Part shown: piece after piece, positions 26,610 through 35,294 of the stretch
How the letters are laid out: each line of letters begins with the position of its first letter
Numbering within the stretch: the stretch's first letter is position 1
Origin: Gammaproteobacteria bacterium
GTDB lineage: Bacteria; Pseudomonadota; Gammaproteobacteria; Pseudomonadales; Azotimanducaceae
Reading direction: 5' to 3'
NCBI GenBank assembly: GCA_030425195.1
Contig: JAUIAV010000021.1
Coordinates: forward strand, 1 to 64,000
Length of the DNA stretch: 64,000 nt
The notes under the pieces: model-generated
Databases searched by the model: none
What the model was told of the DNA's origin: nothing
The model's input: the letters and a program-made list of their open reading frames with translations, nothing else
Program-made: the position numbers and the translations under genes

Positions 26610-27632
26610 TTGGATTTCGTTGGCAGCCACATCCTGTCCGTGGATCAGTTCAGCCGTGAGGACATCGACCGGGTTTTCGCCGTCGCCGATGACATGCGCA
26701 TCTATGCCGACCGGGCGCGGATCACGCGGGTTCTCCAGGGTGCCATTCTCTCCAGCATGTTTTTCGAGCCGAGCACCCGGACGCGGATCTCCTTCGGCTG
26801 TGCGTTCAACCTGCTCGGCGGCGACGTGCGGGAAACGACGGAGGTCAAAGCCTCCTCTCTGGCCAAAGGCGAGTCGCTCTACGACACGGCCCGGGTAATG
26901 TCCGGCTACAGCGACATCATCGTCATGCGCCATCCGGAAGCAGGCTCGGTGGCGGAATTCGCCGCAGCCAGCCGGGTGCCCGTCATCAACGGCGGCGATG
27001 GCCCGAACGAGCACCCGAGCCAGGCGCTGCTGGACCTCTACACCATTCAGAGCGAGATGGAGAGTCGGGGTAAGGGTATTGACGGTCTCCGTATCTCACT
27101 GGTGGGTGACCTCAAATACGGCCGGGCCGTGCACTCCCTGTGCAAGCTGCTGAGCCTCTACGACAACGTGCACTACCGGCTGGTCTCTCCGGCCGGGCTC
27201 GGCGTCCCGCCCAGCATCATCGAGGGCCTGAAGGCCCGCAATCATCGGGTGGAGGAGTACGACCAGCTCGAGGCAGGCATCCACAATGCCGACATCCTCT
27301 ATGTCACCCGGACCCAGGAGGAGCGGTTCCCCACCCAGGAGGATGCGGACCGGTACCGGGGCCTGTTCCGGCTGAACAACGAGATCTACACGGAGAACTG
27401 TGAGCCGAATACGGTGATCATGCATCCGTTGCCCCGGGACTCGAGATCCGAGGCCCGGGAACTGGACGACGATCTGTTTCAGAATCCGAACCTCGCCATC
27501 TTCCGGCAGACGGACAACGGGGTGCTGATCCGGATGGCCCTGTTCGCCCTGGTGCTGGATGTGGCCGGCCAGGTGCACAACCACGCCCAGCCGGTCACCT
27601 GGTACACGGCCAGGCGTTTCTCCAGAATCTGA
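26610..27632 (+). CDS. pyrB: Aspartate carbamoyltransferase catalytic subunit
   Basis: The 340-residue enzyme condenses carbamoyl phosphate with aspartate in de novo pyrimidine synthesis. The carbamoyl-phosphate motif FEPSTRTRISF, the aspartate-side loop ASSLAKGESLYDT, and GDGPNEHPSQALLDLYT and HPLPRD blocks are all present. Start is TTG with a strong Shine-Dalgarno sequence; no other in-frame start fits the N-terminus as well. No pyrI, pyrC or pyrR follows; the next gene converges from the other strand 18 nt away. It is transcribed alone or together with the CadC-like gene, 77 nt upstream. Confidence 0.93.
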   Translation: MDFVGSHILSVDQFSREDIDRVFAVADDMRIYADRARITRVLQGAILSSMFFEPSTRTRISFGCAFNLLGGDVRETTEVKASSLAKGESLYDTARVMSGYSDIIVMRHPEAGSVAEFAAASRVPVINGGDGPNEHPSQALLDLYTIQSEMESRGKGIDGLRISLVGDLKYGRAVHSLCKLLSLYDNVHYRLVSPAGLGVPPSIIEGLKARNHRVEEYDQLEAGIHNADILYVTRTQEERFPTQEDADRYRGLFRLNNEIYTENCEPNTVIMHPLPRDSRSEARELDDDLFQNPNLAIFRQTDNGVLIRMALFALVLDVAGQVHNHAQPVTWYTARRFSRI

Positions 27633-27650
27633 TGCACCGGATGCTGCGGG

Positions 27651-28091
27651 TTATTTGACGCCCTTCACCTTCGGCATGCGGTCGTTCCATGCCTTGGGCG
27701 CAGATTTGTAGCCGCGGCACTCGGCCAGGTACTTGGTGGCCTGCCGCCAGGCCTTCTCGGCGCCCAGGCGCTTCACGGAGAACTCGCGGACGTGTGATTT
27801 GCCGTTGGTCTGCACCTGAACGCGGAACGCGGGCGAGGGGCGGCGCACCAGATTGATGCCCCGCACACCCGTGGAGTGCTTCCTGTCGGTTGCTGCATCC
27901 CGGACCCGCTTGCTGCGGGCCTTTTCCTGAGCTTCCTCCCACCTGGCATCCAGCGCCTTCGCTTCCCGCCGCACGGCGGCCTGCTTGGTCTTGTTGAGCC
28001 CGATCAGGCTGAAGTACTGCTGTTCGAGCTTTCCATTGATGCTCCGGGCAACTCTGAGGAGCTGCCCGTTGTTGAGTTCATAAACTGCCAC
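27651..28091 (-). CDS. AP2-like DNA-binding domain protein
   Basis: A 146-residue basic protein. The centre (TGVRGINLVRRPSPAFRVQV, then NGKSHVREFSVKRLGAEKAW) follows the AP2/integrase-type three-strand DNA-binding pattern: a Gly-x-x-Gly turn, aromatic-containing strands and a C-terminal helix. The N-terminal half is a charged helical region (RREAKALDARWEEAQEKARSK). AP2-like domains in bacteria often occur in homing endonucleases and phage integrases, but no nuclease or recombinase domain is seen here. It converges with pyrB and lies 55 nt downstream of etfA on the same strand. Its target is unknown. Confidence 0.5.
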   Translation of the reverse strand: MAVYELNNGQLLRVARSINGKLEQQYFSLIGLNKTKQAAVRREAKALDARWEEAQEKARSKRVRDAATDRKHSTGVRGINLVRRPSPAFRVQVQTNGKSHVREFSVKRLGAEKAWRQATKYLAECRGYKSAPKAWNDRMPKVKGVK

Positions 28092-28146
28092 TTAATGACT
28101 CCTGTCCTTTGTCTTTCAATCCTTCGATCGGACTCGTGCCCGCTCG

Positions 28147-29076
28147 TCAGAGCGCGGCTTCGAGTTCCGGCAGCGCCTTGAACAGATCGGCCACCAGGCC
28201 ATAGTCGGCCACCTGGAAGATGGGCGCGTCCTCGTCCTTGTTGATGGCCACGATGACCTTGCTGTCCTTCATGCCTGCCAGGTGCTGAATGGCACCGGAG
28301 ATGCCCACGGCGATGTAGAGCTCGGGAGCGACGATCTTGCCGGTCTGCCCGACCTGCATGTCGTTCGGGACGAAACCCGCATCCACCGCAGCCCGGGAAG
28401 CGCCGATGGCGGCACCCAGCTTGTCGGCGATCCCGTCGAGCAGTGCGAAGTTCTCGCCGCTGCCCATGCCCCGGCCGCCGGAGATGATCACGCTGGCAGC
28501 GGTCAGCTCGGGACGTTCCGACTTGGCGATCTCCTCACCGACGAAGCTGGAAACACCCGCGTCATGAACGCTGTCCACTGCCTCCACGGAAGCCGATCCG
28601 CCTTCGGCAGCCACGCCGTCGAAGGCCGTCCCGCGAACGGATATCACCTTGATTGCATCGCTGGACTTGACCGTGGCGATGGCGTTGCCGGCATAGATGG
28701 GTCTCTTGAACGTATCCGCGGACTCCACACCCTGGATGTCCGAGATCTGCGCCACATCCAGCAGCGCGGCAACCCGGGGCAGGAAGTTCTTGCCCACCGT
28801 GGTATGCGCCGTGAGGATGTGGCTGTAATTCGCGCCAAGCTCGGCGACCAGCGCTGCGACGTTTTCAGCCAGCTGATGGCCGTAGGCGGCATTGTCGGCG
28901 CAGAGCACCTTGGACACGCCGGCAACCTTGCTCGCCGCATCGGCCACGCCGCCACAGCCTTCGCCGGCAACCAGCACGTCGATGTCGCCGCCGATGGCCT
29001 GTGCGGCCGCAACCACCACCAGGGTGGCCGGCTTCAGTTCTGCGTTATCGTGATCGGCTACAACCAGAATACTCAT
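28147..29076 (-). CDS. etfA: Electron transfer flavoprotein alpha subunit
   Basis: The 309-residue subunit binds FAD and, with EtfB, passes electrons from acyl-CoA and other dehydrogenases to ETF-ubiquinone oxidoreductase. The FAD domain is clear in [20 protein letters not shown], the [20 protein letters not shown] block and [19 protein letters not shown] at the C-terminus. It overlaps etfB by 4 nt. The divergent etfB promoter region is shared with the ETF-ubiquinone oxidoreductase gene, so all three pathway parts are together. Confidence 0.96.
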   Translation of the reverse strand: MSILVVADHDNAELKPATLVVVAAAQAIGGDIDVLVAGEGCGGVADAASKVAGVSKVLCADNAAYGHQLAENVAALVAELGANYSHILTAHTTVGKNFLPRVAALLDVAQISDIQGVESADTFKRPIYAGNAIATVKSSDAIKVISVRGTAFDGVAAEGGSASVEAVDSVHDAGVSSFVGEEIAKSERPELTAASVIISGGRGMGSGENFALLDGIADKLGAAIGASRAAVDAGFVPNDMQVGQTGKIVAPELYIAVGISGAIQHLAGMKDSKVIVAINKDEDAPIFQVADYGLVADLFKALPELEAAL

Positions 29077-29825
29077 GAAATCACCTTTGCTTCGTTCTTC
29101 AGCTTGTCGACCAGCTCTTCCACGCTCTCGACCTTGATGCCGGCCTGGCGTTCCGCTGGCGGCTCCACGGAAAGCACTTCCACGGACGGCGTGAGATCCA
29201 CGCCCAGCTCATCGGGGGTGACCACGTCCAGCGGCTTTTTCTTGGCTTTCATGATGTTCGGCAGCGAGGCATAACGCGGTTCGTTCAGGCGCAGGTCGGT
29301 GGTGACCACCGCCGGCAGCTTCAGGCTGACCGTCTGCAGACCACCGTCGATTTCCCGGGTGACGTCGATCCTGCCGTCCGCAATCTTCACCTCGGAGGCG
29401 AAGGTGCCCTGGGGCATGCCGGTGAGGGCGGCGAACATCTGACCCGTCTGGCTGTTGTCCCCGTCGATGGACTGTTTGCCGAAGATCACCAGCTCGGCCC
29501 CTTCCTTCTCCTGCAGCGCCTTCAGCGCCTTGGCGATGCCGAGGGGCTGTGCGTCCGCATCGGTCTCGATCAGCACGGCCCGGTCGGCGCCCAGCGCCAG
29601 ACAGGTACGCAGCTGCTCCTGACTTGCGGAGCTGCCCACGGTGACGGCCACGACTTCGGTGGCGGTCCCGGCCTCTTTCAGCCGTACGGCCTCTTCGATG
29701 GCGATTTCACAGAAGGGATTAACAGACATTTTCACGTTGCTGAGGTCAACGCCAGAGTTGTCCGGCTTGACCCGGATCTTGACGTTGTAGTCCACAACAC
29801 GCTTTACCGGAACCAGTACTTTCAT
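29073..29825 (-). CDS. etfB: Electron transfer flavoprotein beta subunit
   Basis: The 250-residue beta subunit starts [20 protein letters not shown] and contains [20 protein letters not shown] plus the AMP-site region [16 protein letters not shown], all typical of EtfB. The C-terminus carries the recognition-loop region ([19 protein letters not shown]) that docks on dehydrogenases. It is first in the etfB-etfA pair. A palindrome lies 21 nt upstream of its start. Confidence 0.96.
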   Translation of the reverse strand: MKVLVPVKRVVDYNVKIRVKPDNSGVDLSNVKMSVNPFCEIAIEEAVRLKEAGTATEVVAVTVGSSASQEQLRTCLALGADRAVLIETDADAQPLGIAKALKALQEKEGAELVIFGKQSIDGDNSQTGQMFAALTGMPQGTFASEVKIADGRIDVTREIDGGLQTVSLKLPAVVTTDLRLNEPRYASLPNIMKAKKKPLDVVTPDELGVDLTPSVEVLSVEPPAERQAGIKVESVEELVDKLKNEAKVIS

Positions 29826-29845
29826 GAAGTCTCCGATGGCAAACC

Positions 29846-29862
29846 CTGACCGACGGGGTCAG
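29846..29862. promoter_or_regulatory. Palindrome upstream of etfB
   Basis: CTGACC-N5-GGTCAG is a perfect 6+6 inverted repeat located just before etfB and in the divergent promoter region. It resembles a dimeric repressor operator in form; no regulator is identified. A short RNA hairpin is the alternative. Confidence 0.35.
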
Positions 29863-29984
29863 AAACAAGTGGATTAGCGTTATGCGCCGAAAAAGGCGGC
29901 GTATTCTCCCTTGCCCCCGGATGAGGGTCAAGGTTTCCGCCGCCGATGGGCATTCAGACGCGCGCAGGCAGGGCCCGTATCCTC

Positions 29985-29990
29985 TATAAT
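29985..29990 (+). promoter_or_regulatory. -10 element of the ETF-ubiquinone oxidoreductase gene
   Basis: A perfect TATAAT lies 57 nt upstream of GTG 30048. The -35 region at the expected distance is poor, so activation may be needed. Confidence 0.4.
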
Positions 29991-30047
29991 CCGCCGCTGA
30001 TCGGGCGGGCGTCTGGAGCCCGCGAACCTGAGGACTGGAGTCAAGCA

Positions 30048-31718
30048 GTGGCAGAAGAGAGCGCAGTAGAAAGAGAATCCATGGATTTCGACGTGGTCAT
30101 CGTCGGCGGCGGGCCGGGCGGCCTGGCTGCGGCATGCCGCTTCATGCAGATTGCCGAGAAGACGGGCCAGGAGATTTCCGTCTGTCTGGTGGAGAAAGGC
30201 TCGGAAATCGGTGCCCACATCCTCTCCGGCGCGGTGGTCGAACCCAGAGCGCTCAACGAGCTGTTTCCGGACTGGAAGGCCATGGGTGCGCCGCTCACGA
30301 ATCCGGTCACGGTGGACGAGGTCTACTACCTGCCGAACGGGACCAACCGGATCAGAATGCCGTCCATGGCGGTTCCGAGCGCCACCCACAACCACGGCAA
30401 CTATGCCACCAGTCTCGGTAACCTCTGCCGCTGGCTCGGCGAGCAGGCGGAAAACATGGGCGTGAACGTCTTCCCCGGATTCGCGGCATCAGAAATCCTC
30501 TATGACGCGAACGGGGCCGTCTGCGGTGTTGCCACCGGCGACATGGGCATCTCCCGGGAAGGCGAGCACAAGCCCACCTACGCGCCCGGCTATGAGCTCC
30601 GGGCCAGATACACGCTGTTCGCCGAAGGCTGCCGCGGACATCTCGGCAAGCAGCTGATGGAGAAGTTCGACCTCAATGCCAGCTCCGGCACCCAGCACTA
30701 CGCCATCGGCTTCAAGGAACTCTGGGACGTGACGCCGGAAAACCACGTACCCGGCAAGGTGCTGCACACCATGGGCTGGCCGGGAAATCATTTCGGCGGC
30801 CTGTTCACCGGGTCCTATCTCTATCACCTGGAGAACAATCAGGTCTCCCTGGGCCTGATCGTCGACCTCTCCTACTCGAATCCCTACATCAGCCCGTTCG
30901 ACGAGTTTCAGCGCTTCAAGCACCACCCGCTGATCGCGGACGTGCTCGAAGGCGGCACCCGCGTCTCCTACGGTGCCCGTGCCATCGTCAAGGGCGGGCT
31001 CTCCGCCCTGCCGGAGCTCGCCGTTCCGGGCGGTCTGCTGATCGGCGACGATGCCGGTTTCCTGAACATGACCAAGATCAAAGGCAGCCACACGGCCATG
31101 AAGTCCGGGATGCTGGCGGCGGAGGCCGTGGCCGAAGCCCTGGCGGCGGGATCACAGGGCGGCGAGGCGCTTGGCAGCTTCCGGGAGAAGTTCGAAGGTT
31201 CCTGGCTCTATGAGGAGCTCGCCGCAGCCAAGAACTCCCAGCAGGCCATTCACAAGTTCGGCACCCTGCCCGGTTCCGCCTTCATCTTCCTGGATCAGAT
31301 GACGGGCGGGAAGCTGCCGTTCACGCTCAAGGATCCAACTCCGGACCACGCCACCCTCAAGCCGGCGGCCAGCTCGAAGAAGATCGACTATCCGAAACCG
31401 GACGGAAAGCTCTCCTTCGACAAGCTCTCGAGCGTCTTCCTTTCGAACACCAACCACGAGGAAGACCAGCCCTGCCATCTGCAGCTGAAGGATCCGTCCA
31501 TTCCGATCAGCAGGAATCTGCCGGAGTATGACGAACCCGCCCAGCGTTACTGTCCGGCGGGCGTTTACGAGGTGGTGGAGGAAGCCGGCCAGCCCGTGTT
31601 CAAGATCAATGCGCAGAACTGTGTGCACTGCAAGACGTGCGACATCAAGGACCCGGCCCAGAACATCACCTGGGTGGTCCCGGAAGGCACGGGCGGTCCC
31701 AACTACCCCAATATGTAA
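30048..31718 (+). CDS. Electron transfer flavoprotein-ubiquinone oxidoreductase
   Basis: The 556-residue enzyme takes electrons from reduced ETF and passes them to ubiquinone at the inner membrane. An N-terminal FAD motif (FDVVIVGGGPGGLAAACRF), the ETF-QO block HILSGAVVEPRALNELFPDW and the GDDAGFLNMTKIKGSHTAMKSG region are clear. The C-terminal 4Fe-4S domain has CPAGVYEV and CVHCKTCDIKDPAQNI, giving four Cys ligands. GTG 30048 is chosen for TGGAG 7 nt upstream; a longer frame to 29946 lacks family support. It is divergent from etfBA. Confidence 0.95.
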   Translation: MAEESAVERESMDFDVVIVGGGPGGLAAACRFMQIAEKTGQEISVCLVEKGSEIGAHILSGAVVEPRALNELFPDWKAMGAPLTNPVTVDEVYYLPNGTNRIRMPSMAVPSATHNHGNYATSLGNLCRWLGEQAENMGVNVFPGFAASEILYDANGAVCGVATGDMGISREGEHKPTYAPGYELRARYTLFAEGCRGHLGKQLMEKFDLNASSGTQHYAIGFKELWDVTPENHVPGKVLHTMGWPGNHFGGLFTGSYLYHLENNQVSLGLIVDLSYSNPYISPFDEFQRFKHHPLIADVLEGGTRVSYGARAIVKGGLSALPELAVPGGLLIGDDAGFLNMTKIKGSHTAMKSGMLAAEAVAEALAAGSQGGEALGSFREKFEGSWLYEELAAAKNSQQAIHKFGTLPGSAFIFLDQMTGGKLPFTLKDPTPDHATLKPAASSKKIDYPKPDGKLSFDKLSSVFLSNTNHEEDQPCHLQLKDPSIPISRNLPEYDEPAQRYCPAGVYEVVEEAGQPVFKINAQNCVHCKTCDIKDPAQNITWVVPEGTGGPNYPNM

Positions 31719-31736
31719 CCGGTGTAACCGGTCCGA

Positions 31737-32270
31737 TCAGGAAAGGCGGAAACGGGCGCCCGCGCTGGTGAGCCACCAGCCGTCCGCGTCCTCTTCCGCC
31801 AGATCTGCCAGCCGGTAGTAGACGCTGCGGCCGATCAGAGCCCGCAGACCGTCCCGGACCTCCAGATATGGGCGCGGTGCTTCCGGTGTGCCTTCGACCA
31901 GGACCGGATGGGATTCGTCTGCCAGCACGATGTCGCCCACGTTGGTGGTGAACAGCAGCTGCTGATCCGCCCCCTGCCCTCTGACCTCCACATCCGTCGC
32001 CAGGAAAGGTGCATCCTCCACCTCGATGAGCAGTTTCTCGGCCGGGGTGACCAGGGCGTATCCGTCCGGATCCTTCCGGAGAATGGTGGCGAAGAGATCC
32101 ACCAGAGGCTGCCGGCGGATCGGCTCACCTTCGTGGTACCAGGTGCCGTCGGGGGCGATGCGGATATCGATGGTGCCGACCCGGTCCGGGTGCCACTGAC
32201 CGACCGGTGGCAGCCGGCGCTCCGAGCGCAGGGCCATCAGCTCATCGAACAGTGCGTCTGCGGCGCTCAC
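31737..32270 (-). CDS. DUF1285 domain-containing protein
   Basis: The 177-residue protein matches the DUF1285 family in order: PVGQWHPDRVGTIDIRIAPDGTWYHEGEPIRR, ILRKDPDGYALVTPAEKLLIEVEDAPFLA and VRDGLRALIGRSVYYRLADLA. The family is of unknown function, usually a small cytoplasmic protein in proteobacteria. ATG overlaps the moaA stop by 4 nt, so both are cotranscribed. The last residues read LTSAGARFRLS, a normal family ending. Confidence 0.85.
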   Translation of the reverse strand: MSAADALFDELMALRSERRLPPVGQWHPDRVGTIDIRIAPDGTWYHEGEPIRRQPLVDLFATILRKDPDGYALVTPAEKLLIEVEDAPFLATDVEVRGQGADQQLLFTTNVGDIVLADESHPVLVEGTPEAPRPYLEVRDGLRALIGRSVYYRLADLAEEDADGWWLTSAGARFRLS

Positions 32271-33232
32271 CCGCCGATGAATTTCATCACGGTGACTTCG
32301 CCCGTGAACGTGTTCCGCTGCTTGTCACCCAGCGCCCGCATCAGAATGGACTGAAGGCTGGCCAGCGCGTGATGCTCGGGCAGCGCGAGTACGGGTTTCA
32401 TGTCGTGGGAGGCGGCCGAGGAAAGGCAGCCGTAGAGGTGACCGTTCGAAGACAGACGCAGCCGCGTACAGGCGCTGCAGAAAGGTTCCGACTCGTTGGC
32501 GATGATGCCGAAGGTGCCGGCACCTGGAATCTCGTAGCGCACGGCCGTGGAATCATAAGGCGCGTCCGTCCGGGAGAACTCGTAGTGCTCGCCGATGGCT
32601 TCGAGAATATCGGCCATGCCGATGAAGTCGCGCTGAAATGCCTGGCTGGTTTTCAGATGTCCCATCTGCATCAGCTCGATGAAGCGCAGTTCGAAGCCCC
32701 GCTCCAGACAGTAGTCGAGCATGGGCAGGATCTGGTCCGCGTTGGCCGTGCGCATGGGCACCATGTTCACCTTCACCTTGAGTCCCGCATCCTTCACGGC
32801 CTCGAGGCCGCCGAGTACGGTGGCCAGATCTCCGGAACGGGCGATGCTGCGGAACCGGTCCGCATCCAGGGTATCCAGGCTCACGTTGATGCGCCTGAGC
32901 CCGGAGTCGAGCAGCGTATCGAGCTTGCGCAGCACGAACTGGCCGTTGGTGGTGACGGAGACGTCTTTCAGGCCGAGCTTCATGACCGCCGGCAGAAAGG
33001 TATCGAACTTGGGGGTAAGCATGGGCTCGCCGCCGGTGATCCTGAGCCGGTCGATGCCGGCGGCATCCATCAGCAGCTGCACGGCACGAACCATCTCTTC
33101 CGCATCCAGCTCGTGGGTCGCCGCCTGCAGGCGCTTGCCGTTCGGCACGCAGTAGGTGCAGGCATAGTTGCAGGCAGCGGTCAGGCTGACTCTGAGATTG
33201 CGGAATCGGCGCCCCAGGGCGTCAACGATCAT
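32267..33232 (-). CDS. moaA: GTP 3',8-cyclase (molybdenum cofactor biosynthesis)
   Basis: MoaA is a radical-SAM enzyme that converts GTP to 3',8-cyclo-GTP, the first step of molybdopterin synthesis. The 321-residue product has the radical-SAM cluster motif CNYACTYC near residue 20, LRITGGEPML, and the second cluster region EPFCSACTRLRLSSNGHLYGCL. It ends in MKFIGG; the terminal Gly pair is needed in the family. No other moa gene follows; the partner gene is DUF1285. The molybdenum hydroxylase at 59.7 kb is a potential user of the cofactor. Confidence 0.93.
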   Translation of the reverse strand: MIVDALGRRFRNLRVSLTAACNYACTYCVPNGKRLQAATHELDAEEMVRAVQLLMDAAGIDRLRITGGEPMLTPKFDTFLPAVMKLGLKDVSVTTNGQFVLRKLDTLLDSGLRRINVSLDTLDADRFRSIARSGDLATVLGGLEAVKDAGLKVKVNMVPMRTANADQILPMLDYCLERGFELRFIELMQMGHLKTSQAFQRDFIGMADILEAIGEHYEFSRTDAPYDSTAVRYEIPGAGTFGIIANESEPFCSACTRLRLSSNGHLYGCLSSAASHDMKPVLALPEHHALASLQSILMRALGDKQRNTFTGEVTVMKFIGG

Positions 33233-33289
33233 GCGCGATGGCTTCCAGGCGTTGAATGGGTTCCCGAGTATGCCTTCACGGCCTGAAAA

Positions 33290-33460
33290 GTCACGTGAAA
33301 CGGGAACCAGTTCCCGGTTTTCCGGGCAGCAATGGCGTCTACTGAGGTTGTCGTCGCTCTCACCCCTCCCCCCAGAATCGAGCGACGGCCTGGAGAGGCA
33401 ACTCTCCTCTTGAGAAGGTACTGCCCGACCAGCTTCCCCGAGATGGTCGGGCTTTTTTTT
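33290..33460 (+). ncRNA. Candidate structured small RNA with intrinsic terminator
   Basis: Between two minus-strand genes, the plus strand carries several RNA-like elements: alternative hairpins GGGAAC/GTTCCC (33302-33315) and CCCGG-TTTT-CCGGG (33313-33326), then GGAGAG-GCAA-CTCTCC (33392-33407) with a GNRA-type tetraloop, and then a strong terminator. No plus-strand gene lies upstream for the terminator to serve. The 5' end is a guess, and no known RNA family was recognised. It is antisense to the moaA leader region. A coding function is unlikely. Confidence 0.4.
33423..33460 (+). terminator. Intrinsic terminator, plus strand
   Basis: GCCCGACCA (33423-33431) pairs perfectly with TGGTCGGGC (33444-33452), followed at once by eight T residues. 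The minus strand has no matching T-run, so it acts on plus-strand transcription only. Confidence 0.85.
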
Positions 33461-33483
33461 AGCTCTAGACTGCTAACAGAAGA

Positions 33484-33669
33484 TCAGCGGCTGGCGCGCT
33501 GGTCCCCGACGCAGCGCAGCACGACCTTCAGCGGCATCTCGGTGACAGACCGCTTCGCGTCCACCGTCTTCACCTTGACCGTGCTGGAATTCCAGTCGTT
33601 ACCTGCCAGGACCAGGTAGTTGGTGCCTTCCCGATTGAAAATACGTCCTTCAAGCTGCTTGTTCGCCAT
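33484..33669 (-). CDS. Small protein of unknown function
   Basis: A 61-residue protein with GAGGG upstream of ATG 33669. It reads as a small beta-rich basic domain: RIFNREGTNYLVLAGNDWNSS, then VKVKTVDAKRSVTEMPLKVVLRC. No signal peptide or membrane segment is seen. I do not recognise the family. It lies 116 nt downstream of murF on the same strand, with a GC-rich palindrome (GGGGCCCC) in the leader. Confidence 0.5.
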   Translation of the reverse strand: MANKQLEGRIFNREGTNYLVLAGNDWNSSTVKVKTVDAKRSVTEMPLKVVLRCVGDQRASR

Positions 33670-33785
33670 GAGTTCCCTCGAGTCCTTCCCTTTATCGTTT
33701 TGACGGGCTCTGGGGGCCCCTGGAAAGGCTCATTTTCTGACAGCAGGAATGGTTCAGACACGGGCAGGCCCGCATGAAGTTGTAA

Positions 33786-35129
33786 TCAGCTCGTGAAATG
33801 CTCGATCAGGCGCTGGACAAATCCCCGGGCCCAGAACACCCGGTTGGAGCCTTTGACCAGCAGTGTCACTCCCGGCGAAAGCTCCGCCTGCAGGGCGTCC
33901 AGCAGCGCTTCATCGGCACGCTCCGTCCAGCGTGCCCTGCCCCCGAGCGCCTCGGCGAGTGGACGCATGCCCGGGCCCACCAGGAAGACCGCATCGAGGT
34001 CGGCGCACAGCGGCGCGAGACCCGCATGCGCCGCCTCCGAAGCATCCCCCAGTTCCAGCATTTCACCGAGCAGAGCGATGCGCCTGCCGGGCTCTCCGGC
34101 CAGGGTGGTGAGTGCGGCCGCCATGCTGGACGGATTGGCGTTGTAGCTGTCGTCGATCAGCGTGATACCCGACAGAATCTGGCGATTGCCTCTTCCGCCG
34201 GGTACCAGCTCGTCCGGCAGCGAGCATGCCGGTTCCGGGTCCCTTTCAAGGGCCAGAAACACGGCCAGCACCGCTGCCAGCGACAGAGCCCGGTGTTCGC
34301 CACCGCCCGGCACGTGCGCGGTGATTTCGCGATCGCCGAACCGGTAGCTCGCCCGGTGACCGTCTGACCCGAGCAGGCGTACCGCAGCCGCTTCCGACTT
34401 GCCGAACGTCAGGGTCCGCAGGTGAGCGGTCCCGTCGAGTGGCAGGGTATCTTCTATAACGAACGGAGATTTAGGCTGCAACCCATTGATAATTGATAGC
34501 TTTTCTCTCACCAGTGCGGCCCGGTCAGGAAAGTTTTCCGCGTGGGCCTGATGCACGTTCAGCAGCACGCTCACGGTCGGTGAAACCAGTTCCGAAAGCG
34601 GACCGATCTCGCCGGGGTGGTTGGTGCCCACTTCGAACACGGCAGCCGGCGAATCCGCCGGTGTCCGGGCCAGCGAGAGCGGTACGCCCAGGTGGTTGTT
34701 CAGACTCCCCTCCGTGGCAAAGGCCTCGAGGGCCGCAGCGAGAAAAGTCTTGGTCGTCGTCTTGCCGCTGCTTCCCGTGATGGCGATGACCGGGCAGTCG
34801 AGGCGGTCTCTCGCGGCCCTGCCGAGCGCCCAGAGTCCGTCCAGCGTGTCCTGCACCTTGAGTTCCGGGCAGTTTCGCACCCTGGCGTCATGAGAGAGCA
34901 CGCCGGCTGCGCCGCCAGCGAGCGCTGCGTCGATGAAATCGTGGCCGTCCCGGTCGGTTCGGTGGCTGGCATTGAACCGCGGGCCCGGGTCGCCGGTCAG
35001 AGCTATGAAGAGATCGCCCGGACGGATGGATCGGGAATCGATGCTGATGCCGGTCACATCCGGGCCGTCGGTCACCGGCAGATCCAATGCCTCGCACAGA
35101 CGAGGCCAGCGCCAGAGCGGTTGTGTCAC
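33786..35129 (-). CDS. murF: UDP-N-acetylmuramoyl-tripeptide--D-alanyl-D-alanine ligase
   Basis: MurF adds D-Ala-D-Ala to the UDP-MurNAc tripeptide in peptidoglycan synthesis. The 447-residue product has the Mur-ligase ATP motif VIAITGSSGKTTTKTFLAAAL at about residue 114, the EVGTNHPGEIGPLSELVSP block, and IDDSYNANPSSMAAAL with LLGEMLELGDASEAAH at the C-terminal domain. Start is GTG 35129. No other mur or division genes surround it, which departs from the usual mra/dcw cluster location. Confidence 0.93.
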   Translation of the reverse strand: MTQPLWRWPRLCEALDLPVTDGPDVTGISIDSRSIRPGDLFIALTGDPGPRFNASHRTDRDGHDFIDAALAGGAAGVLSHDARVRNCPELKVQDTLDGLWALGRAARDRLDCPVIAITGSSGKTTTKTFLAAALEAFATEGSLNNHLGVPLSLARTPADSPAAVFEVGTNHPGEIGPLSELVSPTVSVLLNVHQAHAENFPDRAALVREKLSIINGLQPKSPFVIEDTLPLDGTAHLRTLTFGKSEAAAVRLLGSDGHRASYRFGDREITAHVPGGGEHRALSLAAVLAVFLALERDPEPACSLPDELVPGGRGNRQILSGITLIDDSYNANPSSMAAALTTLAGEPGRRIALLGEMLELGDASEAAHAGLAPLCADLDAVFLVGPGMRPLAEALGGRARWTERADEALLDALQAELSPGVTLLVKGSNRVFWARGFVQRLIEHFTS

Positions 35130-35294
35130 TCAGATGCGCTCCATGGATGGGGGAAATTCGCGACTGGCACAGCCCGGCGGGCGGTCAGGCAGGGTATAGT
35201 CCGGGCCTGCAGTCAGGCCGTGATTCGCTCTTGAGGCACTCATGGCCTGGCACTTTACACGGGAAGACGTCCGGATTCAGGCAGGAACGAACGA

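Noticed and set aside
32207-33286. A 359-codon plus-strand frame opposite moaA
   Set aside because: It is antisense to moaA and the DUF1285 gene, without motifs.
33233-33480. A molybdenum-cofactor riboswitch in the moaA leader
   Set aside because: I could not match the known motif, and the GNRA loop and T-run show that the visible structure belongs to the plus strand, opposite to moaA.
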